From contig SSNU01000120.1 in NCBI GenBank assembly GCA_012064415.1, positions 41,893-105,892 of the forward strand: a DNA stretch of 64,000 nucleotides, given 5' to 3'. Of the stretch, positions 32,206 through 43,100 are shown in pieces. Position 1 is the first letter of the stretch, and every line of letters starts with the position of its first letter. This stretch comes from Gyrodactylus bullatarudis (lineage: Eukaryota; Platyhelminthes; Monogenea; Gyrodactylidea; Gyrodactylidae). Below the pieces are notes generated by a model. It worked only from the letters and a program-made list of their open reading frames with translations, was not told the origin of the DNA and did not search any database. The position numbers and the translations under genes were made by a program.

Positions 32206-33470
32206 TGGTCTATTTTTACTCTAAACACAGGACTGGCTGAGTTTTAATAATCTGAAGAAAAAATCTGCTTATCTAATCCTATTTAAAAGATAGCTGGTAA
32301 TATTTCTGTATTAAATTGTTGCCCAGGTACTTTATGTTGTACTATTTTCCAAATTTAATCTCAGAATATAGCATTCCTCAACTAGCTACCAATCACAATT
32401 TTCGATAAATTGATAGCTATACTCCTGATATCGAGCTTTCATCATCTAAGAAAATAGCATCTAGATCGTAGCTTTTTGTTGGATAATATTTCTTCATGAA
32501 TTACAAATTTCAACTACAAGGATATGCAATGTATTTTGTAAAGTATGCACAAGAACAGTTAAAGGGTCATTTTCTATCATGGAAAATAATTTGAACAAAA
32601 ATCAGAAATTTTGTTGACACAAGATTGACTAAAAATTCTGCAACAATTTACAGTAGAAGACTATTTTTTTAAACAAAATCCCTTTTTCTTGAAAGTACTT
32701 TTCTCTAATTATTTTTCAGTTTATGAGATGATATTCGGTGGTGGAGAAGTGTAGCATAACCAAATATAATTAGTGATAATTCCTTAAAATTATTAATATC
32801 TAAAAAATTTTAAAAATAGTCATAATTTTAAACCAAGTAGTTCTTCAGGGAGCTGTTCGGCATAGATTGACTATAACGTTGTTCTCTTGCTACCTATCTT
32901 AATTTTAATTTTCTTTCAAGTGATGAATTATATCATCAGAGTTATTACTCTTATAATTCTGATTACTATAACAATCACTATAATTTTTATACTACTTATT
33001 CTTTAAGAAATACAACACCTTTCTCTCCCCTTTCTTTTTCTACAGATAGACCAAGACAACATAGTCAGGTAGCAAGCGAAAAACGTTATAGTCAATTTAA
33101 AAATAATATTTATCGGTTTTAAGGCATCATTTAAATACTTTATCTTCAATTAAACTACTTACAAATAAACTTGATAAAAAATATGGAAAATCAATTAAAA
33201 TATCGAAATTATCATCTTATTCTTGAGCCTAGCTAATTGTACAGCAATAAAAAATAATCTCTTTACCTCAAAAACTATGGGATGAGATCATTGATATGAA
33301 TTCAATACCATAATGCTATAATAAAGTATTATTTTAATACCTAATATTCAAAATTAAGACCTTATAACTCTGAACCCTGATGCAATAATAAAAAATTTCA
33401 TTGTTTTAAATGGTTTTCAGAACAGAGGGAATATCTGGTTAAAATAATTTTTTTAAGACATTTTGAGACA
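32206..33470. other. AT-rich spacer with a MITE
   Basis: No gene seen. Contains the second copy of the ACTATAACGTT-ended MITE (32867-33100) and otherwise only short AT-rich frames. Confidence 0.45.
32867..33100. repeat. MITE with gttcggcatagattgactat / atagtcaat ends
   Basis: Left end 'gttcggcatagattgactat' then 'aacgttgtt'. Right end 'aacgttatagtcaa'. Related to 25131-25261, sharing termini and a 'gatagaccaagacaacatag' stretch, but with a longer interior containing a Tyr/Thr-codon-like AT run. Non-coding. Confidence 0.5.
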
Positions 33471-33479
33471 TTTTGTGAT

Positions 33480-34090
33480 AAAAATTTTCCTTGTCTTATT
33501 GGAATACTGAAAATCAAAATTTGATCACTCTTGCACTTTTGAATCAAAGAAATTTTTCAACCCAAATGGGAATTTGGCTAACTTGAGATCTAAAATTTGC
33601 CATAATTACAGTACGATCTGTGTACTTTGTGTGGAAAATTGCCTTCTCCTATCTACCCTTTTTAAAATGTATTGTAAAATATCGCGACTATTTGGAAGTA
33701 ACCACACGTCGGTGTTTTTTGTCGAAAAAAAAGATTTTTATTAAAATTTATTTCATTTAAAAGAGCAGTTTTTTCTCTTTCCAACCATCTAGTATATCAT
33801 GAGATTTCAATTTAACGTATTAATTTTATTTAAATTCTAAGTTGAACCATTTTTCCCTTTTTTGATAAAAAATAAATCTCAAAATTTTGATTTTTGCTTC
33901 CTACATAGAGGATTTGACGTTTACCCCCAAACAAAAAACCTTGAAAATTGATTTTTTCCAAATTTTTCTACTCCGTATCGTGAAAGAGGGACTCATGATC
34001 TAGATTCCTAAAAATCTTGGTCAAATTCGATTTCTTGATTAAAAAAATCAAGAATTTTGTAAAAATCATATTATTAACTAGATTTACTAG
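33480..34090. repeat. Foldback-family repeat copy
   Basis: Contains the family blocks 'gatcactcttgcacttttga', 'caacccaaatgggaatttgg', 'ccgtatcgtgaaagaggg', 'tgatctagattcct' and 'cgatttcttgatt', ending near 'tattaactagatttac'. The middle (about 33.6-33.9 kb) is unrelated sequence, so the copy is interrupted or internally replaced. Confidence 0.6.
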
Positions 34091-34499
34091 TTTTTATCAT
34101 AGTTGTTTTTATTGAATGAATCAATTTTTGATATTACAATATCATCAATGGGCTAAAAGAAGTTAAATATTTGGAAGATCATACGTTCAACGCAATCAAC
34201 TACAGGAGTTTTTAGACTTTATTGTCTCTTAAAAAAGTATTATCGAAATGGTTTAAATTTGATCACTTATTATTAATAAGTTATTAATGATAAATTATCA
34301 TATAGGTTAGATTCCAATAACTCGAATCATCCAAAAAATAAGTCTTTCTGTTTAGAAAAACAGATTTCTGTAAATTCATAAAAATTAATTTTAAAGGAAT
34401 TTCCCAAAGCTTAAAATCAGATTTCTTGCAAAAGAACTCAGTTTTAAAAAAATGGACACAAGGATGGTTGCGAAAAAGTTAAATTTTGAAGATTCGAAA

Positions 34500-34648
34500 T
34501 AATATTTAATATTTGACTTCTCTTGAGCTTTCCTCTTTTCTCTCTTTCTAACTGGGGCTGCTCGCGTGGAAAGAAACATATACGCCCTGTATCAGAATTA
34601 TCGTCTTCTTCGTTAGATTCAGGCTGTGTCAATGGGTCATCATTCTCT
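34500..34648 (-). pseudogene. Array copy C: N-terminus lost, frameshifted
   Basis: Retains the family's acidic core (PLTQPESNEEDDNSD) and, one frame over, the basic tail RAAPVRKREKRKAQ. The conserved MSDKVPEE start and upstream boxes are missing: unrelated sequence begins just before the core. The frameshift lies between core and tail, inside the tract after TGRICFF. Only about 175 bp separate it from copy D, so this looks like a partial tandem duplicate. Confidence 0.75.
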
Positions 34649-34822
34649 GCAGAATTCTAAAAATTTCACCAAAGTAATAAAAAAGAATTGGAATATGTTA
34701 ATTTTGAAGAAGATAATTCTTAAAGATATTTATGGCTGTTATTCAAATTTAGCGTCAAATACCCTTTTTAATCGTTTTTTTAAGCTGAAAATTACGAAAA
34801 AAATTTTGAATTTTATTTAAAA

Positions 34823-34990
34823 TCAGACTTCTCTTGAGCTTTCCTCTCTCTCTCTTCCTAACTGGGACTGCTCGCATGGAAGAGCAATCACTTCATCATG
34901 ATTACGTTTATCGTCCTTGTCATTAGATTCAGGCTGTGTCCCATCATTCTTTGGGGTTTCTCTTGATTCCTCTGGCACCTTGTCAGACAT
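34823..34990 (-). CDS. Array copy D: MSDKVPEE-family protein with altered tail (55 aa)
   Basis: Starts at the ATG at 34990: MSDKVPEESRETPKNDG, then the acidic core TQPESNDKDDKRNHDE. The basic tail has shifted frame and reads CEQSQLGREREESSREV instead of RAxPVRKREKRKAQ. The normal tail survives in the neighbouring frame (RAVPVRKRE). Open from start to stop but lacking the conserved C-terminal patch, so it may be non-functional. Its upstream distal box (35068-35100) is well kept. Confidence 0.6.
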   Translation of the reverse strand: MSDKVPEESRETPKNDGTQPESNDKDDKRNHDEVIALPCEQSQLGREREESSREV

Positions 34991-35067
34991 TGCGAAATTT
35001 AATCTCTTGTTTTTTCTTCTTTTTAAGTTAATTTTAGATGATGCAATGAATAATACTGCTCTTTTCT

Positions 35068-35100
35068 CCAATCATCACGTAATGATGTGATGTATTGATT
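35068..35100 (-). promoter_or_regulatory. Distal promoter box of array copy D
   Basis: Plus-strand reading ccaatcatcacgtaatgatg then tgatgtattgatt. Aligned with ccaatcactgcctaatgacg-tgataaattgatt (copy F) and ccaatcatttcgtgatgtga (copy G). Conserved in position (about 80-150 bp upstream of the ATG) across the array. Confidence 0.5.
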
Positions 35101-35117
35101 GATGAGAAATGACTAGG

Positions 35118-35511
35118 ATTTGACACGCCAAATTTGAGGAGATCAAATTTTCCGTAGAAAATTCTGAAATTTGATCTATTTGAAGCCGTGAGTTAATTTG
35201 AAAACACAATTTTTCACTCAAATTTTATAAATTTTTTTCAATAAATGTTACTGAATGAATATCGCAGTGTGGTTATAGTGTGATGTAAGCTATAATTACA
35301 GTTGTTCCCCAATTGACACGCCAAATTTTGAGGAGATCAAATTTTGATCTATAGATAGCCGTAGAAAATTCTGAAATTTGATCTATTTGAAGCCGTGAGT
35401 TAATTTGAAAACACAATTTTTCACTCAAATTTTATAAATTTTTTTCAATAAATGTTACTGAATGAATATCGCAGTGTGATGTAAGCTATAATTACAGTTG
35501 TTCCCCAATTG
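35118..35511. repeat. Direct tandem repeat, two units of about 195 bp
   Basis: Unit 1 begins near 35118 and unit 2 near 35313, both with 'gacacgccaaattt'. They share long identical stretches, including 'tttgatctatttgaagccgt' and 'aatatcgcagtgtg', and end with 'acagttgttccccaatt'. They differ by a short insertion in unit 2 and a few bases. It lies between copies D and E and is non-coding. Confidence 0.8.
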
Positions 35512-36100
35512 TGGGTGTAAATAAGGGGAGGGGGTATAGGCCAAAAGTGTGAAAAGACGAAAAAGAGAAAAAACATTTTTTAATCCAAAATCAAAACTGC
35601 TCAAATGTTTGCGAGGGTTTTATGAGACAAGAAATGAACGAATCTGGTATTTTTATAAGATAGAAAGAATCAGCAGAAAATTCTCTATCGAATGAATGAA
35701 GTTGAGTGAATTTTATTTTTTAGGAAAGTTTGACACTTACAAATCTACTTCATAGTAGTTATACACTGTTTTTCTCAACTTAAAAGGGGCAGAGAGGAGA
35801 GGTATAGGTTTGTTACATTTCTTATAGAGGTACAACTGTAGAACTGTAATTCATTGTTAAGGGAAAAGAATTCCAATCTGCCTCGTGCATTCATCCACTT
35901 CTCAGGTATGGAAAGGTATAGAGTAAATCAGATTGTACGCATCTATAATGGACTAATTTTGCAAATACCTCATTTTCCATTAATTCCGTGATGGTGCGAT
36001 AAATTGATTGCATAAAGTATTAGTTAGCCTATGAAAGATGGTGTAAGTGTGTCATTTAAATGATTCTGAAAAAGGAAAAAGTTCGAAATTCTATTGCCTT

Positions 36101-36259
36101 TTATTGGGCTTTCCTCTTTTCTCTCTTCCGAACTGGGGCTGCTCGTCTGGAAGAGCATTGATATTTAAATGAATCATCCACTTCGTTAGATTCAGGCTGT
36201 GACAATGATTCATCAGATTCTGGGGTTTCTCTTGATTCCTCTGGTACCTTGTCAGACAT
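36101..36259 (-). CDS. Array copy E: MSDKVPEE-family protein (52 aa)
   Basis: Intact. MSDKVPEESRETPESDES, core LSQPESNEVDDS, linker FKYQCSS, tail RRAAPVRKREKRKAQ and stop TAA. The TATA-like box CTTATAAG is at 36297-36304, some 38 bp upstream of the ATG. The N-terminal and C-terminal blocks are identical or nearly so to those of copies F and G, while the middle varies. This is the pattern of a family with two constrained ends. It overlaps a longer shadow frame in another register that lacks these motifs. Confidence 0.75.
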   Translation of the reverse strand: MSDKVPEESRETPESDESLSQPESNEVDDSFKYQCSSRRAAPVRKREKRKAQ

Positions 36260-37019
36260 TGTGAAATCAAATGTTTCTAGTCTTGTATATCTTCTTCTTA
36301 TAAGTTTATTTTAAATGATGCAATTATTCTACCTTTTGATTAAACAACCAGAAAATCTATTTCGCCAATTGGATTAGTTATTCTTTTGAGAAATTAATTT
36401 AGTTGAATATTTTGACAGCTTATGAGAAAACAGGCCCTTAGTCTCTTTGTCGTTCAGATAAATTACTGCAAAACAAGAGGGAGCAAATTTTATATTAATT
36501 AGCCAGACCTCTTTAGATCTTTCAAATCCATGAAAATTTTATCATTTCAGAATTAAAAATATTGGAACTTGGCGCGAAATCGAAATTTGAAAAATGTCCT
36601 AATTTTTGTCGTAAAAGATCTTTCTTAGTATGGCAAAAGTAGGCAATAACTCGAACAAAAGATTTATTCTTAACTTGATTTTTACACAGGGAAAATGAAA
36701 TTGAATTTATTAGAACTGAAATATGTAAGCCTATTACCCATGTAAAGAATAGCTGTATACTAATGAATCAACAAATAAATGCTCAGTATGTGATTGCTGA
36801 ATTGGATTTCTATAATAAACTATAAACTGCTCAATCGTTGAGCTGAATTACGATTATGAGAGAAAATTAATGCGTTTGGAATTTCAACCAGCACTTTACT
36901 CAGTTTTTAAGGAAGAAATTTCTCCTGAAAATAACTCAAGGATAGTTACGTTATGCTTCATTTCTGTATCTCTACTTAATTTTCGAAAGAGTAAACAAGA
37001 AAGTTTAAGAATTTGACTT

Positions 37020-37181
37020 CTATTGAGCTTTCCTCTTTTCTCTCTTCCTAACTGGGGCTGCTCGTTTGGAAAAGGATTCCAGAAATATAGGCTGATCATC
37101 TTCTTCGTTAGATTCAGGTTGTTTTACTGGCTCATCACTCTCTGGGGTTTCTTTAGTTTCTTCTGATACCTGGTCAGACAT
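37020..37181 (-). CDS. Array copy F: MSDKVPEE-family protein (53 aa)
   Basis: Intact. MSDQVSEETKETPESDEP, core VKQPESNEEDDQ, linker PIFLESFSK, tail RAAPVRKREKRKAQ, stop TAG. TATA-like TTATAAG near 37211-37217. The distal box is complete at 37283-37313. Substitutions from copy E in the first block (K4Q, P6S) are confined to a few codons. Same orientation and spacing as its neighbours, so tandem duplication is the simplest origin. Confidence 0.75.
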   Translation of the reverse strand: MSDQVSEETKETPESDEPVKQPESNEEDDQPIFLESFSKRAAPVRKREKRKAQ

Positions 37182-37455
37182 TGCAAAATTTAGTGTTCCT
37201 ACTCTTGTTTTTATAAGTCTATTTCAGATGATGCAACAGTTCTCAAATACTTTCTGATTGAATAATCTGATAGACTATTTCTCCAATCACTGCCTAATGA
37301 CGTGATAAATTGATTAGGCGATTCTTTATCGTCGTTACAGGAGTCTTTTTTTTAATATTAGTAAAGAAACTAATCGAAATTAGAGGAATCCTTTTCTTAT
37401 TGTATTTTTAGTTAACAAAACTTTACAGTTATCCGATGTTAGTGTGCTTTTACAT

Positions 37456-37623
37456 TTATTGGGCTTTCCTCTTTTCTCTCTTTCGAACCGGTGCTGCTCG
37501 TCTAGAGCAGGAAAAAATATCCGGTCCATCAATGATACCACTTTGTTCGCTTAATTCTGGCGGTGCTTCTGGTTCATCACACTCTGGGATCTCTTTGGTT
37601 TCTTCTTGTACCTTGTCAGACAT
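37456..37623 (-). CDS. Array copy G: MSDKVPEE-family protein (55 aa)
   Basis: Intact. MSDKVQEETKEIPECDEPEA, then PPELSEQSGIIDGPDIFSCS and the tail RRAAPVRKREKRKAQ, stop TAA. The middle has lost the PESNEEDD wording while both ends are kept, showing that the ends are the constrained parts. TATA-like CTTATAAG at 37652-37659 and distal box at 37741-37765. Annotating from the upstream in-frame start at 37803 would add unrelated residues, so the family start at 37623 is preferred. Confidence 0.75.
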   Translation of the reverse strand: MSDKVQEETKEIPECDEPEAPPELSEQSGIIDGPDIFSCSRRAAPVRKREKRKAQ

Positions 37624-37849
37624 TGTGAAATCCAATGTTTCCATTCTTCTTCTTATAAGTTTAGTTTGGATGATGAAATGAGATTTTTCATTCGATAGAA
37701 TTCTCTGTTTCATGTTTGAACACCCTGAAAAACTATTTCTCCAATCATTTCGTGATGTGAGATTGCATAATAGGCTAAGTTGACATTTTTTTTCTCCGAA
37801 CAACTCAGATCATGTTTTGCATAATTTTAAAGCGTGAAAGTCAATGTCT

Positions 37850-38090
37850 ATTATGTCATTGCCCACAATATCCCACGGACATGATAAAACAACGAAATTC
37901 ACCATGAAGGCCCTTTTGATGATAATATTAATATTTTTAAAGATTCGTTCCTTGATAATTGTCAACACGGTTTTGATGAAGCACTATTTGCATGAAGACT
38001 TCTCTTGTCTCGTCTATAGCTCCAAAGACCCAAACATCTTGATTACGAAGAATAGTACCACGATCATACTGAGTCAGTAAATTTCCATAA
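37850..38090 (-). pseudogene. Second ISXO2/Merlin-like transposase fragment
   Basis: The minus strand reads YDRGTILRNQDVWVFGAID, then ETREVFMQIV. This is the conserved R-G-x(n)-W-V-F-G-x-I … F-x-x-x-V block of ISXO2-like transposases, also present at 27.05 kb. Stops and frame changes follow within 60 bases. No TIR was found around it. It lies between array copies G and H. Confidence 0.55.
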
Positions 38091-38409
38091 TCATTGATAC
38101 TGAAAGTGAACGGATATATTGGTCTGTTATACTGTTTCTGAAATTATTTCATCTATTCATATTGATGATGAAAATAGAAAAAATAATGATACACTGTAAG
38201 TGTAAAAAAACATCGATCTATTATACTGCAAGTGTAAATTTCCCTAATTTTTTTAATTTCAAGTGACAAAGAACGAGTGGATTTTGGAATGAATGCAAAA
38301 AAGTTGGGTCAGTTTCTAGGAAAAATAACTTCCATAGGAGGTGGCTCTATTCTTTGTATTTATCTGATTTTCAAAGAGAAATTTTCGAGATAAAAATTCG
38401 AAATTCTAT

Positions 38410-38583
38410 CTAAAATTTGACTTCTATTGATTTCCTCTTTTCTCGCTTCCTGACTGGAGTTGCTCTTCTGGATGAGCATTGATATTTCTGTAAGTCATCT
38501 TTCTCTTCGTTGGGTTAGGGTTCTGTAAACGACTCGTCAGATTCTAAGATTTCTCTAGTTTCTTCTTGTACCGTGTCAGACAT
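38410..38583 (-). pseudogene. Array copy H: nonsense mutation, promoter displaced
   Basis: MSDTVQEETREILESDESFT-EP then TAA at codon 23, followed in frame by PNEEKDDLQKYQCSSRRATP and VRKREKRK. A two-base loss also removes the normal stop context. The copy's TATA/distal boxes are found only at about 39085-39120, on the far side of a foldback element of about 460 bp that inserted just upstream of the ORF. Clearly a dead copy and the outer edge of the array. Confidence 0.8.
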
Positions 38584-38604
38584 TGCGGAATACATATAAA
38601 ATTT

Positions 38605-39066
38605 ATATTATGAATTAGACTCGCACGAAATTTTCCAAAATTACTTAAATCGCCCATCGATAGGATAAATTTAATCTTCAGGTATTTTAATATTATCCCA
38701 CTAAATTTAAATACAAAATACCTTTCCATGCATCTGGATAAACAAAATAATGAAAATTTTCAAATTTAAAACGTTTCTTGAATTATCAAACTTCATGAAA
38801 AATAAGAGAAATTTCATTTTTAACTATTGCAAAAAATTTAAGTCCTTCTTGTAACTTTTTAGGAAGAAATATGGGAATTGAGCTTAAAATTATGAAAATA
38901 AAGCATTAAAAAACGTTTTAGATTAGAAATTTTTCACAATTTGTATATCTTATTCCAGAAGCATGAAAAGGTATTTGGTGGGATAATATTAAAATACCTG
39001 AAGAATAAATTAATCATATCGATGGGCGATATAATAAAATTTCGTCCAAGTCTATTATATATTATC
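38605..39066. repeat. Foldback MITE inside array copy H
   Basis: Arms about 38605-38735 and 38950-39066 are reverse complements, e.g. 'atcgcccatcgat' then 'tcttcaggtattttaatatt' on the left against 'aatattaaaatacctgaaga' and 'atcgatgggcgat' on the right. The inner part is unrelated AT-rich DNA. It separates the copy H ORF from its promoter. Confidence 0.7.
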
Positions 39067-40121
39067 CCACATAATAGTGTTTATCACTTTTTATAAGTTT
39101 ATTCAAGATGATGCAATAAATAAAAATTCGGTAAAATTTCTGGTAAATGTCATATCTTAAATTATTGCTATATAGATTGAATATTCTTCTGAGAAATGAT
39201 AGCCAATGAAAAAAATGATAAAATACAATATGCGTTTAAAAAGAGTCTTATGACTAGAGATAAATTAAATATTTCATGGAGGTTTAGTTTTAAAAGCATT
39301 ATTAATTTTTAGTTTAACTTTATTATTTCTCAAGACTTTCTGATTTAGTTTGGCATACCAGAGAGTTTGAAAATTGTCCTTTGTTAATCTTATTTTGCTG
39401 AAACCACTAGATTGAATATTGCATAAGCGCAGAAAATGTTTCAGAATAGTTTCAAGAATAATCACGAACTAAAAATTATCACTTATCATGGATTTGGATT
39501 GAGAGATTAATAAATGGAATAAGGAAAAAACTTTTATCAAAGTTAATTTGTAATGTAAAAATGTTAAATATTTAATTTATCTTGATTCATCATGTGTGAA
39601 ATTGACTGTACCAATAATTTCACGAAAAAATAACATTTTCATTCTGAAAAATAGTAATTTTTAGCAGAATTGAATTTCAAAAATAGCTGAAAATATCACT
39701 GATAATTTATCTCCTCTCATTGGCTGTCCAAAAAGTACTAAGAAAATTACTTCGTTTACCAATCTTTCAACCGGAAATCTTCTAATTCGTGCCATGAAAA
39801 TATATTCTCTGCGCCTTTAACATACAGTCACAGTTGAAAAGATAAAGACTTCTGATATCTAGATTCTAGAATATAATACTTACTCTTTCTTTTAGAGGAA
39901 CTTGTGTATAATACAACTCTCTGAATACTAATTGAAAAATATTTGAACGATTGGATGAAACTTCGTAAAACCAATGACTCCCCACCCCCTATAACTCTAT
40001 TTAAAAATCTTTGAGTTATTTCAATATCATTCCGCCATTTGTTGCTGAATCTTGAATCTCTGAAGGATTCTGGTACGAAATAAACAAAATTTTTACTTTA
40101 ATGGCAAAGAATAGTTATCAT
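39067..40121. other. Spacer between array and ODAD2
   Basis: 39085-39120 holds displaced promoter boxes of array copy H ('ttataagtttattcaagatg', 'atgcaat'). The remainder to the ODAD2 stop codon is AT-rich with short frames only, and nothing else is recognised. Confidence 0.45.
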
Positions 40122-43100
40122 TTATTTTTCATGTTTAACTCTAATTTTCTTCATCATCAACTTTTGGTGAACGTTTGAAATTGCCAGTTTACGAATGTTC
40201 TTAACACAGGAAGCAGCTGCCTCTTGAAGGTCTTTATTCTAAAATTCAAAAAAATAAAGTTTTCATCTTCTACAACCGATAGAACTCGACTAATAAGAAA
40301 TTCTCCAAATTCACTTTATACATAAAATTATGAAAAATTAACTCATCTCAACGTATTGGTACGTTACATCTGTTATTTGCTTTATCTAAGATTTCAGATT
40401 TTAATTGGGTTATTTAGGGAAATAATAGTGGTCGACAGGGGTATTTTGAAAAATGCCATCAATATCGTCATAAACACAATGAATAACCTATATAATGGTT
40501 CGACATACCGAAATGTTGAGGAAATCAAACAGGATCAGATTTGAGGCAGAAAAAATTTTGTGAACAATTCGTTGAATAAATTTGGATCACTTTTTCTCAT
40601 GTTTTTTCGTAATCCCTTGAATTGAGAAATCTTGGCAACACGATATCAAGAAAAAAACTAAGCAAACTTACATCAAAATAGAGATTTAGAAAAAAATTGA
40701 AAAAAGTCATGGCATTTTTCAAAATACCCCTGTCGACCACTATTATTTCCCTAAATAACCCGATTCTAATTACCAGTTAAAAGAAGTTCAAAATGTGATT
40801 GAGAAATCCTGAGAGAAACATCGCTAATTAGGAACCTTTGATCGTAAACCATTTTTCTTACTGTTTAAAAGATCATTTTAGAGATTATACTCATGTATTC
40901 ATAGTAGGGTGATAAAATTTTTTACAACTTTTTCGGTTATTTGCTCATTCGATAGGGAATTAAAGTTTGAGAAAAAAATCCTTTTGAATTATATATTTTA
41001 AATTTTGTTCTGATATGCAAAATCTAATTTGAAAATTACAATTTTTAAATCCGCGATTTTTACGATAGTTGACAAAAATCCTGTTTTTGAGCAATCTGTA
41101 TGACTTTTCGGATGGGAATCATTCTGATTAGCAAATCGCTCAGAAAATTGTATTACCCTAAAAAATATGTGTCTACTGTAATATAAATGAAACAATGAAT
41201 AAATTTGATACTAATGAAATCCTCGACTCCACCCTTTTAAGTATACTACGTAGTGATCTAAGATTTCAAAGGCTCTTGAATCAGAGTTAGTTCACCCATG
41301 GGATATATTTCACTACAGAGATTTGGAGAAGAATATTCAAGCTTTTATCATGAGAAAAATGGTTGATATTAAATTCAGTAAAATTTTAATCCTGTTAATT
41401 TTAATACAAAGTTCATTGGTAGATTGGAGCAAATTGTTTTATTAGTTTGTGCATTGACCAATCAGAATAGTTCTTCCCATATCAATATTCAATCTTTTCC
41501 AAGTTAAACCGATTACAACATGCCAAAATCAAGAGTACTTCCTTCTCACAAAAAATTATTTCATCAAATAGGAATTTATAGTACAATAGACTTGAATATC
41601 ATATTCGTGTTTTAGTAGTTCTTAAACAGGTCTTGAAAAATAATTTTAGTGTTCTGAAACTTGAGGCCCTAATAGAAATCAGCCAACCAGTATGAAAATG
41701 TAAGAGAAACGTTCTCAAATCAGGTTGAGAATTGATTGAAATTAACTTGAATTCAGTATATGTAAATTCAAGTTACCTCAGATTCGATACAATCCAATAG
41801 TTTGTTCATCATATTTCCTTCGTAGATTCTGAGACAATTTTCCGGATGCTTGCTCAGTTCATTCAAGGCCATGACACTTGCCCGGAGAATTTCCACATTA
41901 TCAGTATCGACATAGCTGTTCAGCCATTTAATGACGCCAAGATTGCCAAATTTGATTCTATTATCATTGTATCTGCAACAATTTGATATTGCTTCAGCAA
42001 GTGATTTCTTCAACATTGGATTTGTCTGTAGAATATGAAGTTTTAATCATTTTTGAGAAAAAAAACTGAATTCTTAGTTGGCAGGTTTTAAGGTTAACAG
42101 AAGGATTATTTAGATCTTAAGAATAAATCTGAATGAAAATCTTTTTTGATAAATTTGCTTCTAAACTGACTTTTATCGAAATCAACTTTAGAATAAGACT
42201 GAAAATAAGAAGAACACAAGTTTGATATTTCCTATCTAAAATTTGATGAAATCTGACAGATTGGCGCAAATAATTAAATATTAAAACAATAGACAAGAAA
42301 TCAGATTTTGGAAAATAATTCCTATCATTGACGGATTGCTTCAAGATGATCATGTAGCATATATTGAGCCATTATTAATGAAATTCAGCACAGATACTTA
42401 AAAAGATTAACTAGAAATATTTGCAGATACGTAGGTGATATATCCCACAGGTTAGTATTATTTGGTCATAGATTATTCCATGTCACTGAATGTTGCAGCT
42501 TACTAATGGATCCCACCGAGACTAGCACGAAAGAAACTCACAGAGCATTTAGAAATAATCTAAGTATACATGCGATTCGTCCTTCTTTTAGACTCATCAG
42601 TATGTTGGACGAGTGGATTGAGCATTGGACTACAAATCCCAGGTTGTAGGACACTGATGAGTACAAAAGAGGACTCATGTATATGTCTACCAAATATGTA
42701 TACTTAGATTATTTCTAAATGCTTTGTAAGTTTCTTCCGTAAGCTGTAACATTGAGCGACATGGGCTAATCCATTACCAAACACGACGAACCTGCGGGGT
42801 ATATTACCTAAGCACCTAGAACGAAATAATTCTAGTTAATATTAATGATATACTTCAATCCAAGATAAAATTTTATATAATTCTTACAAAATATTTGTTT
42901 CTAAACTACATATTAAGTAGTACTTAACTCTTCCAGTGTCGAGATTAATCTCATGAATCCTAGAATTTTGCTATCAAAATATTTAACTATGTGGCCAAAA
43001 ATATTATTAATTCAAGGTCACATTTTGGGCTAAAATTTAGTCTTTAATTCATCCAGAAATCTGCCAAACTAATAAAATGTTACAAAGGTTTGAAAAATCG

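Noticed and set aside
42600..42660. Functional tRNA gene
   Set aside because: Only an A-box-like stretch and one hairpin are visible. No complete acceptor and T arms can be formed.
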